Of a stretch of 64,000 nucleotides of DNA, positions 20,212 to 30,210 are shown piece after piece. Origin of the DNA: Phaeoceros laevis (Eukaryota > Anthocerotophyta > Anthocerotopsida > Notothyladales); contig JBNGIQ010009202.1 of assembly GCA_049999765.1 (NCBI GenBank), positions 1 to 64,000 on the forward strand, in the 5' to 3' direction. Position numbers and translations under genes: made by a program. The notes below the pieces were generated by a model. The model made no database searches. It had not been told where the DNA came from and saw only the letters and a program-made list of their open reading frames with translations. Within the stretch, counting starts at the first letter, position 1; each line of letters opens with the position of its first letter.

Positions 20212-23200
20212 TCACATTACCTGCTTGCAAAGGGCACATGTACGATGCGAAGTAAAAGCTTTACTACAGTAGACGGACTTGTATTCGTCGGCTTTCCCAC
20301 GCATCTTGGAGGCAACACAGACACGATGGACACACGGGTAGTCATCAAGACCGTCCCCTACATTGAGATAATCATGGCTTGCATGTTCACCAGCAAGAAG
20401 AAGCGGTTGTGCAATCGAAATTACTGAAGTGCTGGTTCCGTGTACCTCCATAGTTTTCAAGACGGCATATGCCGTAGCCAGCTTTTTGCTGTGCAAGCAA
20501 TACAAATCATCCTTGTCATCAGATGTGTATTGCGACACGATTTCTGGAGGAGATAAATATTCTCCCTCCTTCATTACGACAAAGAGATCCTTAAGCTTTC
20601 CATATATGACTTGGCTTTCAGGATGGTCTCTATCCCCCACCAGAAATGCATGTCCAAGCCCACCCATATCAGTCCACCAGCTCTGCCCTGGCTTTTTCCA
20701 TGTCCGAGTTTTCAGTCTCATGGCCTGAATCTCCTTCGCCTCCTTTAGCATGTTAGCAGCCTCATATAAGTTAGACATCAAGACGTATGCTGAAGCATCA
20801 TCTTTGTCTAGCGCCACTGCATATTCGAATGCCTGCCTTCCAATCTTCACGTCACACCACTTTCTGCAAGCACCCAGCACAGTTTGCCAAACTGCAGCAT
20901 CAGGTGTGAAAGGCATTATCCTCACCACGGCCATCGCCTTCTCCACTTGTCCTGCACGCCCGAGGAGATCAACCAAGCAATTGTAGTGGTCAACAGCTGG
21001 ACGGATGCCGTAGTCGCTGCGCATGGCCTCAAAGTACATCTGGCCCTCTCCCACTAGACCCGCATGACTGCACACTGTGAGTATGCTAAGAAATGTGACG
21101 CCGTTTGGTTGTATGCCCTCCTGCCTCATTCGTTTGAACAATTGGAAAATAAGCTCACTCTGCCCTTGGTGGGCGTATCCTGCTATCAACGCATTCCATG
21201 TCACAACGTTTCTAGACGGCAGTGCATCAAAGACCTCCTGCGCACTAACCATGTTCCCACATTTACCATACATGTCAATCAGAGTGGTTGGCACAAATAA
21301 GTCAGTACCTTGCAGACCAGCTTTGCAGATCTGAGCATGGATTTCTCTCCCTTTCTCTAGTCCTACCACTGCCCCACAAGCCATCAGTGCACCAACAAAT
21401 GTCCGACGATCAGGTAACATATGATCTTGCTGCATAAGTGCAAACAATTGTAAAGCCTTGTCACCCTCATCCATTTGAGCATACCCGATGATCATGGCAT
21501 TCCAAGAAACCACATTACGATGCCTCATTTTCTGGAAAACATGCTTAGCATCCACCAGGCTCCCACATTTTGCATATACATCTACCAACATCGTTGCTAC
21601 AAATACATCTGACTCGTACCCACTCTTTGATATGTGTGAGTGGATGATTCTGACCTGCGCAAGGCACTTCTTCTTCACGTGTATCCCATCAGTCTTACTT
21701 CCCTCTTCATTTGCGGCCATGCTACTGCAAGCTCTCAGTGCACCAACAAATGTGCGGTCATTGGGTAGCACACCTTCATCTTGCATCCGAGCATACAACT
21801 GGAGAGCCTCCTCACCCTCTTCCATCTGGGCATACCCAAAGATCATGGCGTTCCAGGAAACCACATTGCGATGAGGGATCTTCTCAAAGACACTCTTAGC
21901 TTCCACAAGACTACCGCATTTTCCATACACGTCTACCAGCATGGTCCATACGTACACATCAGACTCAAACCCAGCCTTCTCTATGTCGGCATGGATGCCT
22001 CTGACCACATCTAAGCACTTGCTTTCCACATGTTTCACATCGGCTGCACTTCCATCATCCAAAGCTACCAAGCTACTGCAAGCCCTCAGTGCAGCAACAA
22101 ATGTTCGGTGATCCGGTACAACACCTTCTTGTTGCATCCGAGCGTACAGTTGTAAAGCCTCTGTAGCCTCTTCCATCTGGGCGTACCCTGAGATTAGAGC
22201 ATTCCAGGAAACCACATTCCGGTGAGGCATGTTCTCAAACACACACCTTGCATCCATCAGGCTCCCACATTTCCCATATACATCCACTAGCATGGTCCCG
22301 ACAAATAGAGCTGACTCAGATCCGGACTTCCCTATCGTCGAGTGTATGGCTTTGACTTGCTCCAGGCATCGTCGTTTCATGAGTATCCCATCACTTTTTC
22401 TCCCCTCTTCGGATGCAACCAGGCTGCTGCAGGCCTTTAGTGCAGCCACGTATGTTCGGTTATCTGGTGCCACACCTTCCTGTTGCATCCTGTCGTACAA
22501 CTGCAACGCCTCCTCACCCTCTTCCATTTGCGCACACCCCAAGATCATAGTGTTCCATGAAACCACATCACGGTGAGGCATCTTTTCAAACACATGCCTC
22601 GCATCAGCAAGGCTCCCACATTTGACATACACGTCGACTAGAACATTGCCCAAGTTCACAACGAAACCAAGGCCACTTACCATCAAATCAGTGTGGATTT
22701 CCTTGGTACTTTCTAGGTCCTGCAAGCTGCTGCATGCTTTCAATGCAGCTACAAAGGTGTACGAGCTTCTGTCAACCCCAGCCATTCGCATTTTTTGATA
22801 CATTTTGAGGGCTTCTCTGCCTTGCCCACACTTGACATTTTGCACCATAAGGGCAGTCCACGAAAGTGCATCTCGTCGAGGTAGCATGAAGTTAGCATCA
22901 GTTCCAGGTCTGCACTCACCATGGTTAGTGCGAGTGCGCATTCTAAAGCTGCCTCCACAGGCTTCTGTACATGGCATTCCTCTTCCCAAGGTCTGTGTCA
23001 CCCATCCTGGGCTGTCGGACCTGAGAAATAGTTTTGCCAAAAGACATCCTGAAGCTCTTTTGGAGGCATTCCTTCCTCTCCAAAGGATGCTTGGCATTTC
23101 CCGCAGAGCGCCCTCCCAGCTAGGTGGCACAGGGCTTCAAACCAACTCGTCTGAGGTACTTGGCCCACTTGCCTTGCACGCGCTGCAGTGCGGAGATTAG

Positions 23201-23300
23201 TGGCGAACAGGTAGCCAACTTCGGGCCAGTCAGCCCCAAATCTAGCTGCAAGGGGTTGGCAGCCATCCGATGAGCAGCTTCTTCGCAAGCTGGCTCCCAT
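20212..23300 (-). CDS. PPR protein, PLS type with E/E+ and degenerate DYW domain
   Basis: A large organellar RNA-binding PPR protein with about seven P-L-S triplets (for example LVDVYGKCGSLVEAKSVFEK, NVVSWNAMIFGYAQMEEGEE). Several repeats carry a 15-20-residue insert after ACSSL (EEG-KSDGI-VKKKCLEQV). The C-terminus has a PG box of KKPGQSWWTD type. The following DYW-like region keeps the length, but HxE reads HSK and the CxxCH zinc site is lost (LLLAGEHAS), so deaminase activity is unlikely. The main exon ends at 22964. I favour a 5' exon 23021-23300 (start ATG 23300; Arg/Ser/Ala-rich presequence, then LQDVFWQNYFS) joined by a 56-bp intron (GTCCGA to TACAG). Without it, translation could start at ATG 23097. 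The neighbour at 23660-26329 is a tandem paralogue. Confidence 0.85.
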
Positions 23301-23659
23301 CAAGCCACTCTAGGGTCCCCAAGCTGGCCACTCATGCTAGTTTAGCTCGGACTCTGGGAACTGTAACTAGACCTGATAATGCGAAAGGGCTGCCAAATGG
23401 GCTGCAGAATTGATCATCCAAAGCCGGGGACTTCTGTACACGGAAGGTAGGTGCCGTGCCGCATCCCAGATGCTCTTCATTAGCTCGCACGTACGAATCA
23501 TTATCATCATTCTATCATCCGCACACCCGAGCGGCTTTTCGCGGTATGTTTCGCAGCGCGGTGGAGGCACCTTGCAGTATGCCTTTTTATTTCCATACTC
23601 CCCGAAGTTTTGAAGGCTTGATTTTTCGTGGTAGTCAAAGGCAAGACATGCTCAGAGCT

Positions 23660-26329
23660 TCACGTCAGATATATATATAGTTCCTCCTGCATCTTAACAT
23701 GAAGATCGTGCAGCTTTAAATGTACATTTTGGCTTCTAAGGTTATCTCGATCACCCACAATGAATGCATGGATTACACCACTAGTGTCAGTCCACCAACT
23801 CTGTCCTGGCTTCTTCCATGCACGCAAGTTATGTTTCATTTCTTGAATCCTCTTTGCATCCTCCATCATGTGAGCAGCCTCGTAAATGTTCGACATCAAG
23901 ACATACGCTGCAGCATCATTTTTATCCAACATCACTGCATTTTCAAACGCCTCCCTTCCAAGTTCCACGTTACACCACTTTTGGCAAGCACCCAGGACAG
24001 TTTGCCACACGGCAATATCTGGTTGTGAAGGCATTCCCTTGGCTAGGGCCATTGCCTTGTGCACTTGGCCTGCGCGGCCAAGTAGATCAACCATGCAGGT
24101 ATAGTGGTCAGTGGTTGGGGTAATGCCATAGTCTCTGCTCATAGCTGTGAAGTACTTCTGGCCCTTGTCCACCAGGCCCACATGACTACATACACTGAGA
24201 ATGCTAAGCATTGTAATCCCATCCGGCTTTAAGCCCGCCTCCCTCATTCTTTGCAACAAATCAAAGACCAAATCACTTTCTCCCTGGAAAGCATACCCCG
24301 AAATCAATGCACTCCATGTCACAATGTCTCGTGTAGGCAACCCGTCAAATACCTGCTGGGCGTTCACCATACTCCCGCATTTCGCATACATGTCAATGAG
24401 ACTAGTTGCCACAAACGGATCCCTCTGAAGTCCGGTTTGCAGAATCCAATTATGAATTTCCTTCCCCTTCTCAAGTCCTGCCAGGGTACCACAAGCTTTC
24501 AGAGCACCAACAAATGTTCTGTCATTAGGCACCTCACCTTTGTCCTGCATTTGTGAATACAACTGCAAAGCCTCATGGGACATTTCTGTCTGACCATACC
24601 CCGTGATCATAGCATTCCATGAAGCCACATCAGGATGAGGGATCTTCTCAAAGACATCTCTAGCATCGACCAGGCTCCCACATTTTGCGTAGACATCCAC
24701 CAGCATTGTTCCCACAAATACATCCGAATCGCATCCACTACTTACCACATCTGAATGAATGCGTCTAACCTCTTTCAGAGATCTCGTTTTCACAGCTATC
24801 CCATCAGGCTGGTTACCTTTTTCCGACGCAGCCAGGCAACTGCAGGCCTTCAGCACACCAACAAATGTTCGCTCATCTGGTAAAACACCCTCTTGTTGCA
24901 TCCGTGCATACAGCTGCAAAGCCTCTTCAGCCTCTCCCGTTTGGGCATACCCCAATATCATGGCAGTCCAGGACACCACATTATGATGAGCCATCTTCTC
25001 AAACAAACGCCTAGCATCCATCATCATCCCACATTTGGCATACACCTCCACCAACATTGTTGCCACAAATACATCTGCTTCACAACCACTTTTCACCACA
25101 TGCCTATGAATGGCTTGAACGTACTCAAAGCATTGGTTTTTGGCATGAGTGTCATGCCCCTCCTCTGATGTGGCCAGGCCACTGCAAGCTCTCAGTGCAC
25201 CAACAAATGTTCGATCATCAGCAACCAGACCTTCCTGTTGCATCTGTGCATACAGCTGCAACGCCTCTATCCCCTCATCCATCTGCGCATAACCCAATAT
25301 CATCGCATTCCAGGTAACCACATTACGATGAGGCATCTTCTCAAAAACATGCCTGGCATCCCCCAGGCTCCCGCATTTCCCATACACATCTACCAGCATG
25401 GTCCCCACGTAAACATCAGACTCAGACCGTTTCTGCAGTATGTGTGTGTGGATTGCCCTCACTCGCTCCAAACACAGTTGTTTGATCCTTGTTCCATCGG
25501 ATCTGCTACTCTCTTCGAATGCCGCTAAACTACTGCAAGCTTTAAGTGTAGCAACAAAGGTTCTTTCATTTGGTGACACACTTTCTTGTTGCATCTGCGC
25601 GTACAATTGCAACGCCATTTCACCTTCTTCCATCTGAGCATACCCTAGGATCATGGCATTCCAGGAAACCGCATTGCGCACTGGCATCTTCTCGAAGACA
25701 CCCCTTGCATCCACAAGGCTCCCACACTTCCCATACGCATCCACCAGCATGGTTCCGACGAACACATCTGACTCACACCCACTCTCAACTATGGATGTGT
25801 TGATGGCCCTGACTTGCTCTAGGCATCGTTTCTTGACAATCATTTCAGCGCCTTCCTTCCCCTCCTCCACTGCAGCTAGACTGCTGCAAGCCCTGAGTGC
25901 AGCAACAAATGTCCGGTCATTGGGTGTGACACCTTCTTTCTGCATTCGTGCATAAAAAAGCAAAGCCTCTTCACCTTGTTCCATTTGAGAGTGCCCTAAG
26001 ATCATGGCATTCCATGAAACCACGTCACGATAAAACATCTTCTCAAATACACCTCTAGCATCTGCCAGGCTCCCACATTTTGCATACACATCCACCAGCA
26101 TGGTGCCAACATACAGATCCGACTCAAACCCACTGTCAACTACCTCAGCATGGATTTGTTTGGCGCTTCTCAGGTCTTTTATACTACTGCATGCCTTCAA
26201 CACAACGACACAGGTGTATGAGCTAGGTCTGACCCCTCTTTCTCGCATCTCCCAATAAATTCTCAGAGCCTGTCGACCTTGCCCGCACTTGCTGTAGTGT
26301 GATATTAGAGCTGTCCATGAAAAAGTACC
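23660..26329 (-). CDS. PPR protein, PLS type ending after the E/E+ region (no DYW domain)
   Basis: Tandem paralogue of the preceding PPR gene, with about seven P-L-S triplets and the same inserts after ACSSL. It ends AWKKPGQSWWTDTSGVIHAF, IVGDRDN and a short tail (MQEELYIYLT), stopping where a DYW domain would begin. The frame is open from 26329, where CCTCTACAG forms a good 3' splice site, and PPR sequence (SWTALISHYSKCGQGRQALR) continues upstream of the first ATG at 26248. A 5' exon with start codon and targeting signal must therefore lie further upstream; I could not identify it. By analogy it would bind organelle transcripts and, lacking a deaminase, could act with a partner DYW protein. 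Confidence 0.82.
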   Translation of the reverse strand, partial: GTFSWTALISHYSKCGQGRQALRIYWEMRERGVRPSSYTCVVVLKACSSIKDLRSAKQIHAEVVDSGFESDLYVGTMLVDVYAKCGSLADARGVFEKMFYRDVVSWNAMILGHSQMEQGEEALLFYARMQKEGVTPNDRTFVAALRACSSLAAVEEGKEGAEMIVKKRCLEQVRAINTSIVESGCESDVFVGTMLVDAYGKCGSLVDARGVFEKMPVRNAVSWNAMILGYAQMEEGEMALQLYAQMQQESVSPNERTFVATLKACSSLAAFEESSRSDGTRIKQLCLERVRAIHTHILQKRSESDVYVGTMLVDVYGKCGSLGDARHVFEKMPHRNVVTWNAMILGYAQMDEGIEALQLYAQMQQEGLVADDRTFVGALRACSGLATSEEGHDTHAKNQCFEYVQAIHRHVVKSGCEADVFVATMLVEVYAKCGMMMDARRLFEKMAHHNVVSWTAMILGYAQTGEAEEALQLYARMQQEGVLPDERTFVGVLKACSCLAASEKGNQPDGIAVKTRSLKEVRRIHSDVVSSGCDSDVFVGTMLVDVYAKCGSLVDARDVFEKIPHPDVASWNAMITGYGQTEMSHEALQLYSQMQDKGEVPNDRTFVGALKACGTLAGLEKGKEIHNWILQTGLQRDPFVATSLIDMYAKCGSMVNAQQVFDGLPTRDIVTWSALISGYAFQGESDLVFDLLQRMREAGLKPDGITMLSILSVCSHVGLVDKGQKYFTAMSRDYGITPTTDHYTCMVDLLGRAGQVHKAMALAKGMPSQPDIAVWQTVLGACQKWCNVELGREAFENAVMLDKNDAAAYVLMSNIYEAAHMMEDAKRIQEMKHNLRAWKKPGQSWWTDTSGVIHAFIVGDRDNLRSQNVHLKLHDLHVKMQEELYIYLT

Positions 26330-26769
26330 CTGTAGAGGTCGTCAAGTCAGTAGCATATCCAGCTCTGCTTATACAATACTATGCTAGTTTGACAACATTC
26401 TTGGCAGGGTTTCTTGGATGCTGTCTCTGTGGAGCCTCTGTCTCAAGTGGGGTATTTAGCATGTCATGCAAGGTCCTCCTTGCGTCACAACTTCAGACAC
26501 AACGAACCGAAAAAATTGTATAAAAGTGCCTACCGTAGTTCGTCTGTTGTCCCACTCCTGGATTGGATTATCAGAAGACCTTCGACACAGATGCCCCACC
26601 ATCACCGCGGGGCTCTTCCTCTGTAAACCCGTCCATGGTGCAAAAATCGTGCCCAGGCTCTTCCTCTGTAAACCAGACAACAAATGCAACAAAATTCCTC
26701 CACCGCCTCCAGCCGCACGGCTGGAACTCATGTACTGTCTCCAGCAAGACAACAAGCCAAGCCACCAAT

Positions 26770-27154
26770 GAATTTTGCGAGAGGTTATGATACTCTGGCA
26801 TGAAAGCCATTTTGGTGCTCTATTGCCTCCAACGCGTAAGTTTGACAGAAAATGAGTCCACCGAGGTGGTGCACACGTGCATGGTGGCCTATTATGCCAC
26901 GCCGCTGATTGGAGCCGTTATCAGTGATGGCTTCTGGCTGTAGGCAATTGGGCAATGGCTCTAGCTGCCTGGTCAGATCCTGACAATGTGAGCACCCAGT
27001 ATATATTCTGGGGTATTCTCTTTTGTAGATCGCATTCCGGACCGGATGTATAAGACGCTGCGAATCAGCATTTGGGGACCAAATTGAGGACACTCTTTCA
27101 GCATTCTACATGCTGGTGGCCATTTCAATTTTTTTGCTTGGTGTTGTCTGTTGA
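26770..27154 (+). pseudogene. Fragment of a POT/SLC15-type oligopeptide transporter
   Basis: 26770-26940 reads EFCERL, a stop, then YSGMKAILVLYCLQR and YYATPLIGAVISDGFWL. This matches the first transmembrane segments of proton-coupled oligopeptide transporters (CERFSYYGMRAILVLY and YLTPLLGA-IAD). 27059-27154 reads SAFGDQIEDTLSAFYMLVAI, like the later FGGDQF-FSIFYL signature. The in-frame TGA, loss of intervening helices and lack of flanking exons mark it as a relic. Confidence 0.7.
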
Positions 27155-27280
27155 CAGGCCTCCTCAAGGAAACGTATTTGCCTCAGCCTTGTCGTGGATG
27201 CTGTGAGACTGGGGATGGGGGCTCCCCGTTATCATCCCGGGACGGGGGCTCCCGGTCGCCGGTCGAAAAACCTGACCGGG

Positions 27281-27350
27281 TGTTCGATTCCCGTGTGGAG
27301 TTGGCTAAACACCATAATCCTACTACTACTACCAGTACTACGGAAGAAGA
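27281..27350. repeat. Dispersed repeat tail with (TAC)n
   Basis: GTGTGGAGTTGGCTAAACAC-CATAATCC-(TAC)n here recurs in reverse orientation at 39835-39885. Just upstream is GTTCGATTCCC, which resembles a Pol III box B, but no convincing box A is seen. The simple-repeat 3' tail suggests a SINE- or LINE-like end. Confidence 0.65.
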
Positions 27351-27655
27351 AGTTTATTTGGTGTTTGACTTGAAGGATAGGTTTTACCTTCTCATCTTCC
27401 GACTTCCCCGTTTGGGACCCTGAAGGCCTGGACGCTATCATATTTGATGATGGGTGCCGTGGAAATGGTTCAGTTGGCAACTTAATAGTGGTAGTACTTA
27501 GGAGTGTCTAACCCACCCTCTGTGCTATGTTAGAACAATTTCACAAACATGAAACTAGAAACACAGCTGAAATGTTTCCTATCATTAGATACAGGTCTAC
27601 CTAGAACAAGAAGTAGAAGAAACTTTACTATGTGCAATTAGACCACATTGTGTGT

Positions 27656-27831
27656 GATAGAGATATCACAATAGACATATCAGAGCTTGCAACGTCCACT
27701 CCATGTTGTGCAGGGCTTGCATTGGCTGGCTGAACATGGAGTGTATTGCCTTTGTACCTCCGCTAAGATAGAGATATCACATTAGACATATCACAGCTTG
27801 CAACGTCCACTCCATGTTGTGCAGGGCTTGT
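27656..27831. repeat. Direct repeat, two ~65-bp copies 111 bp apart
   Basis: 27656-27720 and 27767-27831 share GATAGAGATATCACA-TAGACATATCA-AGCTTGCAACGTCCACTCCATGTTGTGCAGGGCTTG with only two or three differences. The surrounding 27.5-28.6 kb is AT-rich and I see no gene in it apart from the weak small frame at 28299-28502. Confidence 0.85.
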
Positions 27832-28298
27832 TTGTGCCTCCGCCTTTTGTCGGGTATGAGAACAAAATTATAGACAGGAAAAATTAAATAAAACTCATAA
27901 AATGACAAAACCATGTATAAATTGTACCTTAGTTTTAGAAACATACAATGTCAAAAATGCTTGCCATAAGCGCATTCCAGCTAAATAATATGCACAACCC
28001 ACATATCTTTGGTGTTTACCAACTTATCTCACTTCAACCTGATCATCTCTATGGCAGCATGTGAACCAATTGGACCTACAAGCACCCAATAAAGTTCCTT
28101 GTATTTTCTTGTTAAGTAGGTTTTCCAAGGTGGTAAAAATGGCGTCCTAACTTTTGCACCACCCCCTTTACAATGGAGCTGGCATAGCTGGACCCGTGGT
28201 ATTTTCTAACCACATCAAGTGCTCTTTTCATTGAAATTCAGTCTACAATATAAAGTAAAAGATAAGTCAAAAGTTGAAGCCTAAGTTACTAAGTTAGC

Positions 28299-28502
28299 CT
28301 AGTCACCCTCAGCAATTTTTAGAATGTGGGTGCACAGTGCGTGAATGCGGGACAAATTTGATTTTTGAATCATTTGGAAATATCTTCTTTTTGCCATAGA
28401 ATAAGATGTGCAGGCTGCGGAGTGACAGCATGAGGGCCCGAGCATTGACTGAGCCCCGAGCAAAACAAGAGCAAGGACAAGGACAGCAGTGATTTGCATC
28501 AT
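28299..28502 (-). CDS. Possible small secreted cysteine-rich protein (weak)
   Basis: A 67-residue frame from ATG 28502 begins MMQITAVLVLALVLLGAQS, a convincing signal-peptide shape, followed by a short basic region with four cysteines (GPSCCHSAACTS and ALCTHI). There is no homologue I recognise, no clear promoter and no neighbour support. Hydrophobic runs arise by chance, so this is listed only as a candidate. Confidence 0.2.
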   Translation of the reverse strand: MMQITAVLVLALVLLGAQSMLGPSCCHSAACTSYSMAKRRYFQMIQKSNLSRIHALCTHILKIAEGD

Positions 28503-28599
28503 CCCTTGCACACCAGGATTCCTCCCATTTTGTCGGATGGGCACGAAAGCATACACGGCATTCAAATTCTGGGAGTCTAATACGTCACACAATTATCCA

Positions 28600-30210
28600 C
28601 AACTTACCTGGAGCGCCCACACCTGACGGAACCCATTAATAGGAGCCTAATGGCATCCAGCAGGCCCAGTAAACCCGCATCGACCTACGAGCTTTGCTAA
28701 ACCCTAGCCCGTACAGTACTCGTGGTAATGTTTGGACTTTGGACGGGCCACCTTGTCTTTCCCGTAACGGGGTGCGTGACAGCAGTCCAGACCGCACCGC
28801 GCCTATGAGGACAGAGCGGCGCAACGGCTACAGCGCGGATCGCGGGCCCGGGTCCGCGGCTAGGGGACCATGTGATCCAGGCGCGCCGGGGTTTATTGCG
28901 TTAGTTAGCTTTAAAGCCCTCGTCTAAACGCGGTGTAAGTACATCTGTCAGGGGCGAGGCACGACCGGCTTCCCCTTTTTTTTTGAAAAAACATTAGGGG
29001 AATGAGGTTGCGTGATGATTAAGCGGCATTGGAAGGCGAGCCCGCGCCGGGTGCGGGTTCTCGGCCCGGCCTGCCCGAGTCTCCCGCCTTGCCGCCCCTT
29101 TGAAAGCTCTTGCCAGCCCCCCACCCGGACTTGCCACTCGCATTCTCCGGTGGCTCTACCATAACTCCTTCTGGCAACCTTCTCGGCTCCCTATCTTCTT
29201 GCCTGTTCAGCGGGGCTGCATTTCGGCGTAGACGGATCGTCCAGGTTGCGCTGAAGTGGTGTCTTGGATTGGGAAGGAGTGAGGCAGGACTTCAATTTTG
29301 GTGCTCGCCAGCTGCTGCTGTGGCGCGGCAGGAGCGGTTTGCCATTTTCTTGGCTAGCAATTGATAAAGGACAGGTCATTGGAGGCGGCGCATCCTGGAG
29401 CTGTGCGGAGGCTTCAGTGACCAGTCCTTGTTGTACAGCAGGCAACTCCTCTTTCCAGACATGGCGGCCTGTTCTTGCTGAGGAGCGGTCTGGCAGAAAA
29501 TTTTAGAGTCCGTTTCCTCGGAAAGAAATTGAGAGCATGATTTTCCTGCGGTAGTGTGTGGATGCATTTCTTGATTTATGTTACGCCTACTCTGGAGGCC
29601 GACTGGATTGGGCTAGGCTGCAGAATCAGTAGCAGGGACTGTAGTCAGATCGATTTTGGTGGGGCCTCTGTACAAGGCTGAAATGGTTTACAGATGAGCA
29701 AGAGACGCAGGCTGTTATTCTGGTGTGAAGCATTGGTTGTCTCTTCAGTGAGACGCATAGGTTGTCCGTTTAGGAATTAGGTCTTTTCTGTCTCTCAACC
29801 TTGGTCTTCCACTCGGTCCTCGAACTTGTTCTGGGTGTGAAACGTACTCCACGTTGAATTGCGGCCTTGTAATCCGTCGTCCGGACAAGTTTCTTGAAAA
29901 CAGTTGATAGAATTCAAGGCTGCGGTCTGTTGGAGTATGGCAGGCATCCGTCAATGGACTTTGCTGCTGATCCTTATTTCGTGCATGCGTTGACAGGAAT
30001 TTTTGCCACCGGAGTAGGAGGTTCTTGGAACTGTCATTCAGATGCTGAATCTGAAAATTCTTACAATCTGGAGGCATAAGAGAAGGAGAGTGAAGTTTGT
30101 TGAGGATACGATATGTAAGCTCTGAGATCGCCTGCTGTCTCGCCTAAAGTTCCTTCCTCAAAAGAGTGTTTGCAAGCGTCTTCTCACTGGATATCGCTGT
30201 GCTTACAGGG
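28600..30210 (+). promoter_or_regulatory. GC-rich upstream region and probable 5' leader of the kinase gene
   Basis: 28,740-29,110 is markedly GC-rich compared with its surroundings, as in a plant promoter/5' leader. A likely 3' splice site (CTGTGCTTACAG) sits at 30197-30208, two bases before the kinase ATG, so a spliced leader exon probably lies in this stretch. No protein-coding gene is supported. Confidence 0.4.

Larger units (their letters stand above)
15508..21535. repeat. Tandem segmental duplication (acidic gene plus PPR 3' end)
   Basis: 15508-18627 and 18628-about 21535 are two direct copies of one unit, each holding, on the minus strand, a PPR 3' end followed by an acidic-repeat gene. 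The motif TGCTGGAGCACTAGTTTGGG sits at 15511 and 18631, an offset of 3120. Intergenic parts match too (for example about 17,210-17,300 with 20,105-20,180). The breakpoint is at 18627/18628, where PPR sequence (GCCTCATTTTC) abuts the middle of the acidic gene. Confidence 0.85.

Noticed and set aside
22749-22958. Minus-strand frame overlapping the PPR 5' end
   Set aside because: It is a shifted reading of the PPR repeats and contains no family motifs.
28299-28502. Resemblance of the small Cys-rich frame to CC chemokines
   Set aside because: Only the adjacent-cysteine pattern matches; such proteins are not expected in plants and the frame is itself doubtful.
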